DNA from: Saussurea involucrata
Lineage: Eukaryota > Streptophyta > Magnoliopsida > Asterales > Asteraceae
Assembly (NCBI GenBank): GCA_033807775.1
Contig: CM066319.1
Span: 160,399,983-160,463,982 of the forward strand
Direction of reading: 5' to 3'
DNA: 64,000 nucleotides
The number at the start of each line of letters is the position of its first letter. Position 1 is the first letter of the stretch. A model generated the notes under the pieces. The model was not told the origin of the DNA. It was given only the letters and a program-made list of their open reading frames with translations, and ran no database searches. This document shows, one piece after another, positions 40,929 through 52,852 of this stretch. A program made the translations under genes and the position numbers.

Positions 40929-42660
40929 TGTAACGATCCAAATACCATAAGCCAAAAATCATAAAACAAAGCCCAAAATGGGTCCCAACGATCTCAAGTC
41001 ATACATAAGTATTCTAAAAATAAAGCATCGGATACACACATCCACTACCGAGATGTTTATTCTAGGAAATAGAAATACTACAGTGATCTACGCTAAAGCC
41101 ACCACCTCGATGCCTTCAAACCTTCTTTTTTCCTTTTGGAAGAAGCTTCACCACCTCTCTTACCTGAAAAATGGTTTTTATTTTTGAAAAACGAGGGTTA
41201 GACAATGAAGTCCAATGAATTCCCTCTCGAAAACAGTTTAACGATTCACAAAAAGGCATCAAGTAATCGCCATAGAGGCCCATCAATAATAGTTCGACTC
41301 CACACATGGGTATTTGCACGGTGTTCATGTTATCCCTAACTTTAAAGTGATAACCATGATCGGGGTCGCAGACTCCCATTACGCCTTCGAGGCCCAAACA
41401 GACTCCCTCGAGTGTAGGAAACAAATTCCATACACATGATACGTAGACGTAAACTCCCAAGGGACGTTCACTATCCCAAAGTACACCAATCACACTGAGT
41501 GACCCGACTCCAAATCATCACATACCAAATCATGAAAACACGTATGCAACCTTATTTCATGCATGATCAAATTCTCATAAGTGTAATTCATGTTAAAGTA
41601 TTCAAAACCAAGTTCAGTAGCTCAAAACATTTCAGTTCATAACATATGCAAAAAATAAGGTTAAGGGAACTCACCTGAATTTTGGCTATTCGACACACAC
41701 CAAAACTTACTTTTGAACCAACCGAACACCTGAATTGGATGTCATAAAGGTGGTGTTAAACCATCTAATTACATCCTGAAACATCTCTACTAAATCCCTA
41801 ATGCAAACCCCCAAACAACGCCTCGATCCCAGATCCGAAGGAAAAACAAAGCAAATCGAAGAAAGTTCCCCAAGCAGTGACTTACATAACCTTCCTCGCA
41901 AACTCAGGTCGCGTGGGAAGCAGCACAAGTCACCTAAATCCTTCTCCAGCCCTACACGAAGGTTCCTGCAACCTATCTCAACCCACTTGCACCCAAAACG
42001 CTCCAAACTGGTTTTAAACCTCAAAATCGATGGTTTTTGATACTTTAACCTTTAGAAACCATAAACCAATATCCAAAACACATTTGTTCCATCAAAATTA
42101 AGTTATTGGATCAAGATTTGAATACCCAAAAACTCAAAAACTCAACTATAGCCATTTCAGATATCCTTATGCAAAAATAATGAAGTTCTCAATCACTTAA
42201 ATCAAACTCATAAGGAAATCAATACTAAACTCTTTCATTTTCTTTTCTCATTGATTAGGATTCAACAAACCCATGGTTTAACAAAACCCCCAACCACAAA
42301 TCAACCCCAACCAATCATGAGAAAGAAGGAATAAAAGTCATACCTTGAAGATGATGAAGTTCTAGCCCTTGAATCCTTCTTGCACCAAGCTCTAGATGAA
42401 GAAACCTGATTTCCTCTCTAGCCCCCTTCTACCTCTTCAATACACAAGATGAAATGAAAATGAGGGTTTAAAAAGGGTTTTGAAATGAAAATGAGGGTTT
42501 AAAAAGGGTTTGCTCTTTACTCTTCCATATTTGCACCCAAAATCCCTAAGTTTCCACCTTTCATACATTAAGCCCCAACTTTACAAAGAAATCAAAATTT
42601 GTAGATAAAGGTTATCACAAGAATCACGACCTTTCATAAACCAAGGACAAAAATCTTAGT
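40929..42660 (+). repeat. Probable solo or truncated LTR related to families A and X
   Basis: It begins TGTAACGATCC at 40929 and has the shared AACGAGGGTTAGAC block at 41191, later CATACCTTGAAGATGATGAAG and a pyrimidine-rich end resembling 22290-22540. A 34-base unit (GAAATGAAAATGAGGGTTTA...) is duplicated at 42451-42515. The right boundary and a target duplication were not found, so the end coordinate is approximate. Confidence 0.45.
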
Positions 42661-44385
42661 TTACTTTAGAAGTTTATTCTAACAATTGTAATCTGATTGA
42701 ACTCAAACTGTTTCGTTAAGACTACATATTTTTCTTTGGAACCAGATTAAAAAGCGAATAAATACTTGTATAAACGGAAAAAAGTAATGCTTTTGTTCTA
42801 AATGTTGCATTATTTTGGTTTCGTTTTGTGTGAAAACTTGTGTGAAATAATACACCATGTATTTAATTATTAATGTTAAATTTGGTATAAAAATAGTATA
42901 ATACATTAGCATTACTAATGAAATAGTAATTACTTTTCTTAAATAAACAATAAAATTATATGATTATTTTAAAAAGTTTAAATAAAAATGTGCTTCTATG
43001 TGACACAACAAACGGTTCAAACAAGATTACGTTCTTTTTAACAATTTTCACAATTCCTGATCAATCCGATGTTTTGTTATACATATACAAGAATGTGGTG
43101 AGTCGTGTGATACGTTTCACACATAACACGTCAAAGCTACACAATATTCAAATTAATTAAAAACATTTGCCGGATTTTCTAATTGTGGCATTTCCACCTC
43201 ATATAACATCTCGTTAAAGGGTTTGACGATAACCAGTTTGCAGTGAGGTTGTAGCTTTAGTGGACCAACATGGTCAACCATTAGTTGTCAAAAATCCTGA
43301 AAAATAACCTCTATTTGATAACAAATTGTGTTGTCATTTGCTAGTTCAAATCCGCATCAAATGACCAAGTTGCACCTTGTATATTAAGTTTAGTGACCGT
43401 TGATTTTAGCGCACCACATTATTTCTCTACATGACTCCTAAAAATCAAAATTCCTTTCGTCATAAGGAGACATGGATATTTTTTGCATTGTTCCTTTTGT
43501 TTCCCACTTTCAAGAATAATCAAGTTGAATCCACCCCAAACATCCGACAATGACTTGAAGGATGGGAACAACGGGGGATATTGAGATTAAGAGAGCGAAA
43601 CAGGTGAAAACACAAGCCAAAATCATAAATTATAGGGAATATTGAGAGCATATTTTTCCGACTGTGAGTTTGGTAATTTATCCAACACCCCATAACACGT
43701 GGATAAAAATGTATTGTTCTAAAATCCTATGTTCCATCCCTATATACAAAGCACATGAATATTCATCATTAGAGAGTATAAATTTAATAAATCCATGTTA
43801 AATAAAAATCTGATGTGTCTTAATTTCATTGCTTGGATAAGTATGAAATTTAGAATTTTTTGGACAACAAGTATATATCAATAACGCTTATCTATACTCA
43901 TGAATGGTCAAAAAAGCCCAAATAAGAAGAAAAAAAAGTTAAAAATCCCCTCCAACAACTCTTTAACGACTAGTTTTTTCGGAAATTCGGTCATGCATAT
44001 CATTTTTGACTGGTCTACCTAGTCGGTCCCTCATAACTGGAGTTTTACCCGGTTCTCCCTTAAATAACCGGTTGCAAGTGACGGGTCCGGATGTCCGGTG
44101 CTTGGTTGACGATCTCTAAATTGTCCATGAAGTGGTTTTTGAGCGTTAAGTTGGGTCAAGTTAAACTTGAATATTAATATGAGCCATTAGTTTAATTCGA
44201 ACTTGAGCGTTAAGTTGGGCCAATTAAGTGAAATTTGAGAATTGTTTATTTTTCTTAATTTTCATTTGGGCCCATTTTGCAAGTATTTCAACAGCCTGCT
44301 ATTTCTTATTGGGCTAGTTGATTACATGATTTTAATTGAATTTGTATTGTCTTAATTAATTCATGTACTTGGTACTCGACGAGTA
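42661..44385. other. Intergenic DNA, no gene seen
   Basis: AT-rich, with only short random frames. I found no termini, tandem arrays or motifs I could support. Confidence 0.5.
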
Positions 44386-44388
44386 TTA

Positions 44389-44742
44389 GAGCATCTCCAA
44401 CAGCTTCCTCATTTTGGAGAAAATGGAAAATCTGGGGATTTTGAGCTATAATTTTGCTCCAACAGCTTCCCCAAAACTATCTCTAAAATGGAGAAAGTAG
44501 GAGAGAGAAGAAGTTTTTCTCCAAATATAGAGATAACCCAAAAAATGATTACTAGATGAGAGCACCAATAGAATTCTTAGAAAATAAATATTTAGAGAGA
44601 TAAATAATATTTTAATATTATAATCAATGTTTGTTTCTCTAAAATGGAGAATCTGTTGGAGATGAATGTAATTTTTTTTAGATATTTTGATCTTTAGTTC
44701 TCCATTTTAGAAGAAATTTTAGGGAATATGTTGGAGATGCTC
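44389..44742. mobile_element. MITE with GAGCATCTCCAAC ends
   Basis: The left end GAGCATCTCCAACAG is the inverse of GTTGGAGATGCTC at the right end. Internal CTCCAAAAT/ATTTTGGAG segments also pair. Flanks are TTA (left) and TCA (right), compatible with a mutated 3-bp Tourist-type duplication. 354 bp, non-coding. Confidence 0.75.
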
Positions 44743-44869
44743 TCACGAGCTGAGCGACTCATCCCATAAACACACCCAAGTTCATTTTGATTTAAAAAAG
44801 GAACATTTATTAAATACGGTTAATACTGAAATATCACATATATTTATAAATGTTGATAATGAACCAATT

Positions 44870-45035
44870 TATATAAAGGGTTGGGTTTCGTGAGATATGA
44901 CAAATTTGACGAGAAGCATGGTAAGTGGTTATCAACCGTTGGATGAGAAATGAACGATCATTAGGATGAGATGCACCAGATCAATTCTCTTGTAAGCCGC
45001 AATTCATTATCAATGGTTTAAAAATACTTCTCACA
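44870..45035 (-). repeat. Dispersed repeat, inverted partner of 47930-48110
   Basis: The reverse complement shares GAGAATTGATCTGGT, CATTTCTCATCCAACGGTTG, ATAACCACTT and AACCCAACC with the second copy. Class unknown; no termini were found. The rest of 45036-45746 holds nothing I can support. Confidence 0.6.
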
Positions 45036-45746
45036 TTTCTCGCCAAAAATGACATTTCTTACGTGATCTCATGCCTTTACATGGGAGTGAATACAAACAT
45101 AATAAACATGTGATGGTTATCCAAAGATTAGGTCCTCCAACTTGATCACAACTCTAATATCTCTCAACATGTTCAATTACTTAAGTATATGAGGGATTGT
45201 AGTTTATCATACAAAAACTATTAAAGGATGTGAATTGGTTAGGAAGAACTAATCAACCAAAAGTTTCCAAGTGATCATCAATGAAACTAGGCTTGATTTT
45301 ATTATGTTTTGCATAATTGTATCTCATGGAATTGGTTGAGTTTTTGTTGTTACGCGCCAATTATGTCACGCTTACGGTTTCCACTTAATTAATCTTATTC
45401 AACATTTCCAATTGACGACACTTGAGCACAACTATTGTCATTCCCCTCCATTCTGTTGCTTGAAGTCATTGAATTTAATAAATAATTATGGTCAAGGTGT
45501 CCATATAGTCGACTCGACCTAGGAGAGCAACAACGATAAATAAATATGACATTTAGCATGGCATCAAACCGATCTTAACACATTTGAAGCTTACACCATT
45601 AAGGCCTTCACTATATAAGTGAACGGTAGCTCATTTAGTAAATTATTCAAGTAATTTGTTTAAAATATGACAAAAATCAAATCATTTATTTGATTATAAT
45701 ACAAGAGGAAGGAGCATGTGAGAAAAAAGAGTTAAGATGAGAATAA

Positions 45747-46260
45747 GAGCATCCGCAACAAGGATTTCATAACAATTTCATTTGGATTGCAAATGTGACA
45801 CGTAGGATTGCTAAATTAGAAATTGTAGTGGTTGTTAGTATGATTGTAAAATTAGAAATTAGTTTTGGTAATTTGCAAATGTCAAATCAGTACTTTTTGC
45901 TGATGTGGCAGTGAATAGTATATGAAATTGTAGGGAATAATTTCTAAATTAGAAATTGCTTTATGTCAAATCATGTTTTGTGATGTTTTGTAGAGAGTAT
46001 TTAATTGTAGTTTTGTAGAGAGTATTTAATTATAGTTATTTAATTAATAAAATATTTCATATTAAATTATAGTAAAGAGTATTTAATTGTAGTGTTGTTG
46101 TTATTTGATTAAAATGTAGTTTTTTATGATGAGGTGTCACATTTGCAATTGGGTGAAATTTCATTGTTGTGGGGGATAATTTCAAGATAATTGCAAAGCT
46201 GATGTGGCGCTGATGTGGCCCATTTGCAATTGGGATGAAATTTCATTGTTGTGGATGCTC
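45747..46260. mobile_element. Tourist-like MITE
   Basis: TIRs GAGCATCCGCAACAA...ATTTCAT and ATGAAATTTCATTGTTGTGGATGCTC, flanked by TAA on both sides (45744-45746 and 46261-46263). 514 bp, no gene. An inner copy of the right end (around 46133-46180) shows a partial duplication. Confidence 0.85.
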
Positions 46261-46802
46261 TAAGAAGGAACTTGGACACTTGATCATTTTTAATTTCACC
46301 ATGAATCACGCTTCTCACGAGAATTGATCTTGTACATCTTGACATATCTCATTAGTGTTTGATCTTCATTTAGGATTGATCCAAGAGTCCAAATCTCTAT
46401 TTATGGTTTTCACCATAATTTCTTTTCTCACCGGACCCAACCCCATAACACAATATGTAAAGATAAATTGCACCAAAATCAAATTAACTTAATTTTTATT
46501 CTTATTTTCGATAACCAAATTTTAAAGCTTCTCATTTAAGATACATGGTAACCAAATTCATGTTTCCCAAAATAGTTTTTTTTTCTTTTTTTTGAAAATT
46601 GATTTCTTAAAATGGGGATTTTGAAAGTCGATTCCACAAAAGAAGTTGGTTTTATTCTAGTACAAATTATTCATACGCGTAAATAATAAATAAAAATATT
46701 TCTAATAAAGTTTACCTTAATATGTTTTTATAAAAATAGGCAAAAGGCAAAACTGAAAAATATTTTCATCGACTTATCGTTAAATTTGAGATGTTTACTT
46801 GT

Positions 46803-47178
46803 ATGCACTGTTCTAAAAGGCTCGCCGCAACAGCCGCCATGGCGCGCCGTGACTTAAGGCTTGTGCCTCACGCCACGTTATGCTTGTGGCACGCATGGCC
46901 CAATGTGCGGTCTTTTGTGCACGATATTTGATGTTTTTACGTTTTTAACGTCTTATATCCTAGTTTTTAGTATATAATTTAATTTAACTTGTTTATTATC
47001 ATTGAATCATCGAAAAATAGTACAAAACATATGTTTTTATATATAATATTATATATGATATAGAGATTTACCGCCATAAGTCACGTATTGATAAACGTCG
47101 TGGCCTCGCCGTGGCTCCTAAGGCTTAAGGCTTGGACTCGCCGTCACGCCACGCCTCGCCTCCTGCTATTTAGAACTT
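46803..47178. mobile_element. Possible TIR element rich in GCC/CGCC motifs
   Basis: GTTCTAAAAGGCTCGCCGC on the left is partly inverse to GGCGTGGCG...CTATTTAGAAC on the right, with inverted TTAAGGCTTG motifs on both sides. The TIRs are imperfect and no duplication was found. Confidence 0.35.
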
Positions 47179-47454
47179 TGCTTGTATGATAATCGATTGG
47201 TGAATAGTCGTTTCAGTTTGACAATTTTTTTCTTCCAAAAATGGATTTTTAATCGTTTTTGCAAAGTCGATACAATTTTGATAAACATGTAGGGATTTGT
47301 TCTAACAAAATTTATTTTTTAGTAAACATCAAAATTACCTTATTATCCACAACTTTAATTATTTTTCTAAATTTTACGACATCACAATAATATCTTGTAA
47401 AACACACATCCAAATACAGAGATGAACCTTGAGGGTTTTTTTTTTATTAGAGTT

Positions 47455-47759
47455 GGGGCTGTTTGTTAGCAACTTAATGAGCTTGATGAAATTCATGGCT
47501 TATTCAGTCAGCTATACATGACTGTTTGGTAGTGGATTAATGATATGGAAAGTGACTTATTTATTAAGCTTTTAGAAGAGAGCTTTATGCAGAAAGCCAA
47601 GTTTGTCCAAACCAGTATATTCCAATTAAAAAACATGGTCCTTCCATCTATGAAAACACTCTCCCAAACAAAAACATTTCCAATCTATACAGGCAGATTA
47701 ATCCACACAGACAACTTTATTCATACATGACTTATTGTAAAACCAACCAAACAGCCCAC
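47455..47759. mobile_element. hAT-like MITE
   Basis: Ends GGGGCTGTTTG and CAAACAGCCCAC, with an 8-bp duplication TTAGAGTT at 47447-47454 and 47760-47767. Subterminal CTTAATGAG and CAGACAACTT motifs resemble those of the element at 39199. 305 bp. Confidence 0.7.
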
Positions 47760-47837
47760 TTAGAGTTTTATGCTCCATAATTTTTAACCATCAAATTTAA
47801 ATTAGGTATGTTAATGCAATCACTCAGTTTTCTTACG

Positions 47838-47917
47838 ACGATGCCATGTGATCCGATACATCAAATCACAACGATGCCATGTGATCACATACATCAAATC
47901 ACAACGATGCCATGTGA
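47838..47917. repeat. Tandem repeat, ~34-bp unit
   Basis: Two and a half units of CGATGCCATGTGATC + ACATACATCAAATCACAA. Non-coding. Confidence 0.85.
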
Positions 47918-47929
47918 GAAGTGGATCTG

Positions 47930-48110
47930 AATCGTTGATCACTTTTAGTCAAATATCCTCCTATGAATTGCGTCTTAGAAAGGAATTGATCTGGTCATCT
48001 CGTTGTGCATATCATCTTAATGTACATCCATTTCTCGTCCATGATCCAACGGTTGATAACCACTTCTAACATTATCCTCAACTTCTCAGCAGAACCCAAC
48101 CATATATATC
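47930..48110 (+). repeat. Dispersed repeat, partner of 44870-45035
   Basis: Contains AGGAATTGATCTGGTCATCT, CATTTCTCGTCCATGATCCA and CGGTTGATAACCACTT in the order of the inverted copy. Unclassified. 48111-48640 holds no gene. Confidence 0.6.
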
Positions 48111-48640
48111 CAAATTTTGTAGTTAACCAACCTTTTCATATTTTTAGTAAAATATCATAACTTAACAAATTCCATGCCCTCCCCCTTTCTTCACAAGTCT
48201 CTTTTTAGCTCCATTGGTAAAAGACCCATAAGAATTTACAAAAATGATGGATATCAATAATTGGTATTGTACCAGAAACTTTGGATGCTTGCAAATATTT
48301 GGGAATTTACAGGTAGCGATTATTTGAATTCTGTTGCATTAATTCTTATGGCCCAGTAATTAAATGCATCAGCATGTGGTAAAAAGTTTTAAATTAAAAA
48401 TTTGGAAAAAGTTGATTACGACAATCTTACTAAAGATATAAAAATGATTTTAAAACATAAATATGTGGAAGATAAAGGCTATGTTTGGCAAACTAGCTAA
48501 TAAGCTACCTGTTAACTGATAAGCTAGCTGATAGCTGATAATTTAGTTGATGAAGAAGTCGTGTTTGGCAAAAACTAACTTATAAACATGTAAAATGATC
48601 AAAAAGAACATCTTCAAAGAATCATCGATTACAATATTTA

Positions 48641-48871
48641 GAGTAAATTGCAATTTTGGTCCCTATGGTTTGTTGTTTTACTCATTTTGATCCCTACAAA
48701 ATTTTTATTGCAAGAAAAACCTTGTGGTATGCAAAAGTGCTTGGTTTTGGTCCTTAAGGCATAACGCCGTTATGTTGTCTCTGTTAAAACCCCTCATGTG
48801 ACTTGCACATGAGGACGTATTGGTCCATTTTAGAAACAACAAACCACAAGGACCAAAATTGCAGTTTACTC
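48641..48871. mobile_element. MITE with GAGTAAATTGCAATTTTGGTCC ends
   Basis: The left end GAGTAAATTGCAATTTTGGT is inverse to ACCAAAATTGCAGTTTACTC on the right. 231 bp. Flanks do not show a clear duplication. Same superfamily as the element at 48912. Confidence 0.7.
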
Positions 48872-48911
48872 CTTTAATACTATACCATTTATTTATAACA
48901 TAAAAAATATA

Positions 48912-49981
48912 GAGGTAATTGCATTTTTGGTCCCTGTGGTATGTTGATTTTCGCACTTTTGGTCCCCAGAATTTTTTAATTGCAAGAATAACCCTATAAT
49001 ATGCAGAAGTGCTCGCTTTTGGTCCCTCCGAGCTAACACCGTTAGGTTGCATCTGTTAAATGCTCCATGTGCCTTGCACATGAGGGTAAAACGGTGTTTT
49101 TGCATTTTTGTTCTCATTTTTCATTAAAAACCCTTCCCTCTTCTCTACAAACCTGCAAACACCCTCTTTCTCTCTAACCTTTTTCCATCTTCTTCTTTCT
49201 TCTTTCTTGTGTGTCTGATTCAAGATTTCATTGATGTCTGTGCCACTTTCATTGATGTTTCTGGCAAATGGGTTTTGAGTGGTGGATCTGAATCTGACTT
49301 AGGTAAGTGTTCTTCTGTTTTGTTCTCACCTACAAGTGGAAATCGATCAAGAACCGATTGGGGCTGCTGGGTTGAAATCGACGAGAGAAGAGAGAAAGCG
49401 TTTTAGCTGCTGTTGTGTAGAATAAATTGAGAGGAGGGAGTGGGATCTGCGGTGGTCGGCGCTGGTGGTCTGTGGTTCTTGCTGCCGTGAAATCGAGAGG
49501 GGGAAAGAGAAATTGGGAGGTGAGGAAGGAGGGAAGAAATCGCAGGTATGGTGGAGAAATCGAGTGAGGATGGTTGCAGGTCCCGTAATCGAGAGAAAAC
49601 GAGAAGGGGGCGGTCGCCGGCGGTTGGAGGTGGCTGGCCGGAGTTGAGCGAGAAAGAGATGGATGGTGGCTGAAATCGTGAAAAGAAGAGGTGGGGGGGT
49701 GTTTTCTTGTTTCCAGCGAGAGAAGTAAAAGAAACTTGCAATTTTGGTCCCTGTGGTTTTTTGTCTTTAGTGAAAACAAATAAAATAAAGTAAAATGACT
49801 AAAATGCCCTCATGTGAGTTGCACATGAGGGGCTTTAACAGAGGCAACCTAACGGTGTTAGTCCCGAGGGACCAAAAGAGAGCACTTCTGCATATTACAG
49901 GGTTGTTTTTGCAATAAAAATTTTCTAGGGACCAAAAGTGCGAAATCAACATACCACAGAGACCAAAAATGCAATTAACTC
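48912..49981. mobile_element. Mutator-like non-autonomous element with long TIRs
   Basis: TIRs of about 200 bases begin GAGGTAATTGCATTTTTGGT on the left and the inverse ends at 49981 (GCAATTAACTC). A perfect 9-bp duplication, AAAAATATA, lies at 48903-48911 and 49982-49990. The interior (49130-49730) is Pro/Ser- and Gly-rich in several frames but has no recognisable protein. A GACTTAG|GTAAGT donor-like site at 49300 hints at captured exon sequence. Confidence 0.82.
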
Positions 49982-49990
49982 AAAAATATA

Positions 49991-51561
49991 TTATATAATT
50001 AATAAATGATTATCCCTTGGTCTAAAATTAACTTATTTAATATAAATTAATTAACAATTTATTTATAATAACAAAACGTTAGTTAATTAATAAGTTATTT
50101 ATATTTTGTCAAACAGATTTATAATTAAATAGTTTATATTTTTGTATTTTACTAACAATTTATTCATATGAAATAATTTTTAAAATGAGTAATTAGAACT
50201 AAATTTACATCTTATTGAACTTAACTTTCCTTTAGAATTTTTTAGTAAATTAAAGGGTGATTTTAAATAGACACCACTCTATTGGTCATTATTACACTCA
50301 TTAATGCTAAATTTTTAGTTTTTACATTTTCAATACTATTAAGTAATCATTATATAATGGTATTGCACTATTATTGCTTTATCTTATTCCAATAGTAATT
50401 AGTTATTTTTTATTATTATTTACTAAACTAGGATCGGTACCGCGCGTTGCGTGGTGTTTGAAACACATTCTAAGAAAAAGTTTAAATTTTTTCCTTTAAT
50501 CTTTTTATATAGATGGATAATATTGCAAATCTATATACAATATTTATAATGATGAAATTGAATGTACGATACAAAATTATTACAAATATTGACAGGGCTT
50601 AGAAACATGTTGCATTTGTGATGAAAATCATTATTAAGAACTAAACAATTGTTATAGTGGTTGTTGGTTTTTATGCCTTACAGATGTTCGAGTTTTGTTT
50701 TGTCTTCCTTTGTTTGTTTCCTTTAATATAGCTATTGTTTTTTTTTGGAAAAACAACTTATCCATTGTTCAAGTTATACCATATAACATGTGATTGGATG
50801 ATATTTTAAATTAAATTAATATAAAAATAAAATAAGATAATAGAAAATCAAATAGAAATTACAATTTTAGAGTACTATTAATTTAATAATTAACAATCAG
50901 TGGCGGAACCATGAGAGGATATGAGCTCCTCAAAAGATCTTTGAAAAAATTCGATTTACGCTCAATGTGCTTTACTTATTTGATTCCTCCATGCCAACTT
51001 CCTCTCATCACTTGCGGTCTTTGGTCTCGCTCTCAAATCTCAAACCACGATTAAAATTTAGACACCTGTACCTGTCTCCGAAAGTTGCTTGATTGGTTTC
51101 TCTCTGCCAAATTAAGGTTTCAAAATTTGAGTATGTTGGTTTTTGGATCTTGGGCAATTGCTTGTTTCATTGTTTGAACTCTCTAATTAGTTGATTTTGG
51201 ACTTCTCTAATTAGTTGATTTTGGTAATTGTTAACGTTATGCATCTTGGGTATTTGTTTTCCTAACTTTGAGCATGTTTGGATAATTGTTCCCGGGTTTT
51301 GAGATTATTTTGATAATTTGTATTCTAAATATTTGAGAATACTTGGTTTAAAGCGATGATTTTGTTGATTAGTTTAAACAATGTTGTATATTAACATGTG
51401 CTAAGAAATAAGATTCAAAGGGTTGGCAAGTGTGTGTCCTCTTGTCAAATTGTAAAACTCAAATATAGCTAGCAAGGAAAATGCATGTACCTGGTGCAAG
51501 ATGCTTATAATACACATGCAAAATGTAAATGATACATAAAATAAAAGGCATATATGTTATT
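49991..51561. other. Intergenic DNA, no gene seen
   Basis: AT-rich. A GGTACCGCGCGTTGCGTGG stretch near 50434 and CAGTGGCGGAACC near 50898 resemble common plant repeat termini, but no partner ends were found. Confidence 0.45.
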
Positions 51562-51566
51562 ATTGA

Positions 51567-52774
51567 TGTTGGTGCAAGTGTACCACGTCTCTATCTATTT
51601 TATATATTTATTTTGATGATTACAAACACACCGTATTATTGTTTTTCTAACAATTTTATCCAAGTGTGCAGTTAATTGGACAACATGGAGATTTTATCTG
51701 AAGAGTCCAAGACTGGTGTTTACGTCATCATATATCTCATAATAATAAACACCCTAAAATAATATACCACTTGGATATTTCAAAAATCTAACCCAATATT
51801 TTAATTAAATCCTTGATTTAAATAAATTTAGAAAAGTTTTGAGTTTAAAATTTAAATTTAAGCCAAAAGAATATTGTTGATTTTTTTGGAAGAATGCAAA
51901 AAGAATTCAGATGCTATTTTAAGCTATGGTCTTTCAACAATGGATGTGACTCCTCTCTGGCGCCGAGCTGTTTTCTTCAGGCGGTATACCGCGTGGTGCT
52001 CGGCGGTATACCGCGGCTCTGTTATACGTGTGGCAGGTTCTTGCAGGTTGACCTTCCTGCTGTCAGCTACTTTTTCAGGCGGTATACCGCGTGGTGTATG
52101 GCGGTATACCGCGGCTCTGCTACACGTGTTGCGGGTTGCTTTTGCAGGTTGACTTCTTTATGTCAGCTACTTTTTCTGGGCGGTATACCGCGCCCATATA
52201 GGCGGTATACCGCAGCACCCTTCGACCGTTGCTGCTCCAAGTATATATATCATGCAGCATTCTCAACTCCTAGCAAGAATTGAATACCCATCTTTTGGAG
52301 AAACTCTCAGCTACATCCATTCATTTAAATCACTTATTCAATATATTTTTTGAGTGATCAAACCCTCAAAAATCCAAGTGTTATACTTATACAAGAGTGA
52401 TTAATATTGTGAGATATATTCTCTTGTAAGTATTTGAATAGTGTGAGTGATTCACGTTCTCGAGCAAAAGCAAGAGATTTTATTATCATTGTATCAAGGT
52501 TTGTGTTCTACCATAAAGAACACTTATAGTGAATCAGTGTGTCGAGAAGTGTCTCGGCAAGTGGACTAGCCAGCCAGTTGGTGGTGAACCACTTTAAATC
52601 TCGGTGTCGGTATCAATATTCTCTACCCTTATCTCTTTATATTCCCGTTGTGCACTTAATTTTATTTATATATTTGTTGTGCATGCAATATTTGTTGTTG
52701 ATTTTGATAAGAGAATTTTTATTTGTGAAATATTTTTAAATACAACCTTTACCCCCCCTAAGGTTGTCCTAACA
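51567..52774 (+). repeat. 5' LTR, with six GCGGTATACCGC palindromes
   Basis: Boundaries are fixed by the second copy and by the primer site two bases outside. It contains three pairs of the perfect 12-base palindrome GCGGTATACCGC between 51978 and 52213, followed by a TATATATAT stretch at 52241-52250. Confidence 0.95.
51978..52250 (+). promoter_or_regulatory. LTR promoter: palindrome cluster upstream of a TATA box
   Basis: Six GCGGTATACCGC palindromes lie in the 30-270 bases before GTATATATAT (52241-52250). Perfect two-fold symmetry suggests a dimeric DNA-binding protein. All six are identical in the other LTR. Clusters of palindromic motifs in LTRs have been reported for Sireviruses (from memory). 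Confidence 0.6.
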
Positions 52775-52776
52775 AT

Positions 52777-52788
52777 TGGTATCAGAGC
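52777..52788 (+). other. Primer binding site
   Basis: TGGTATCAGAGC, two bases after the 5' LTR end. Confidence 0.95.
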
Positions 52789-52852
52789 GGGTTGCAAGTT
52801 TCTTTAAAAATATTTGTGTTTTTTAAAAAAAAAACTTGTTCTTATATTTTAA

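Noticed and set aside
49330..49779. Minus-strand frame of 149 codons
   Set aside because: Ser/Pro-rich low complexity inside a MULE-like non-autonomous element. No recognisable domain, and several overlapping frames look equally open.
48478..50125. A larger TIR element (GGCTATGTTTGGCAAA ... TTTGTCAAACAG) enclosing two MITEs
   Set aside because: The ends are only weakly inverse, no matching duplication was found and the spacing is large; chance is not excluded.
50898..51350. Element starting CAGTGGCGGAACC
   Set aside because: Resembles a common plant repeat start, but no right end, duplication or coding sequence was found.
51874..52283. Frames of 92 and 129 codons, repeated at 58672-59081
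   Set aside because: Entirely within LTRs and spanning the palindrome cluster. The repeated RRYTAW and GGIPR peptides are just translations of GCGGTATACCGC.
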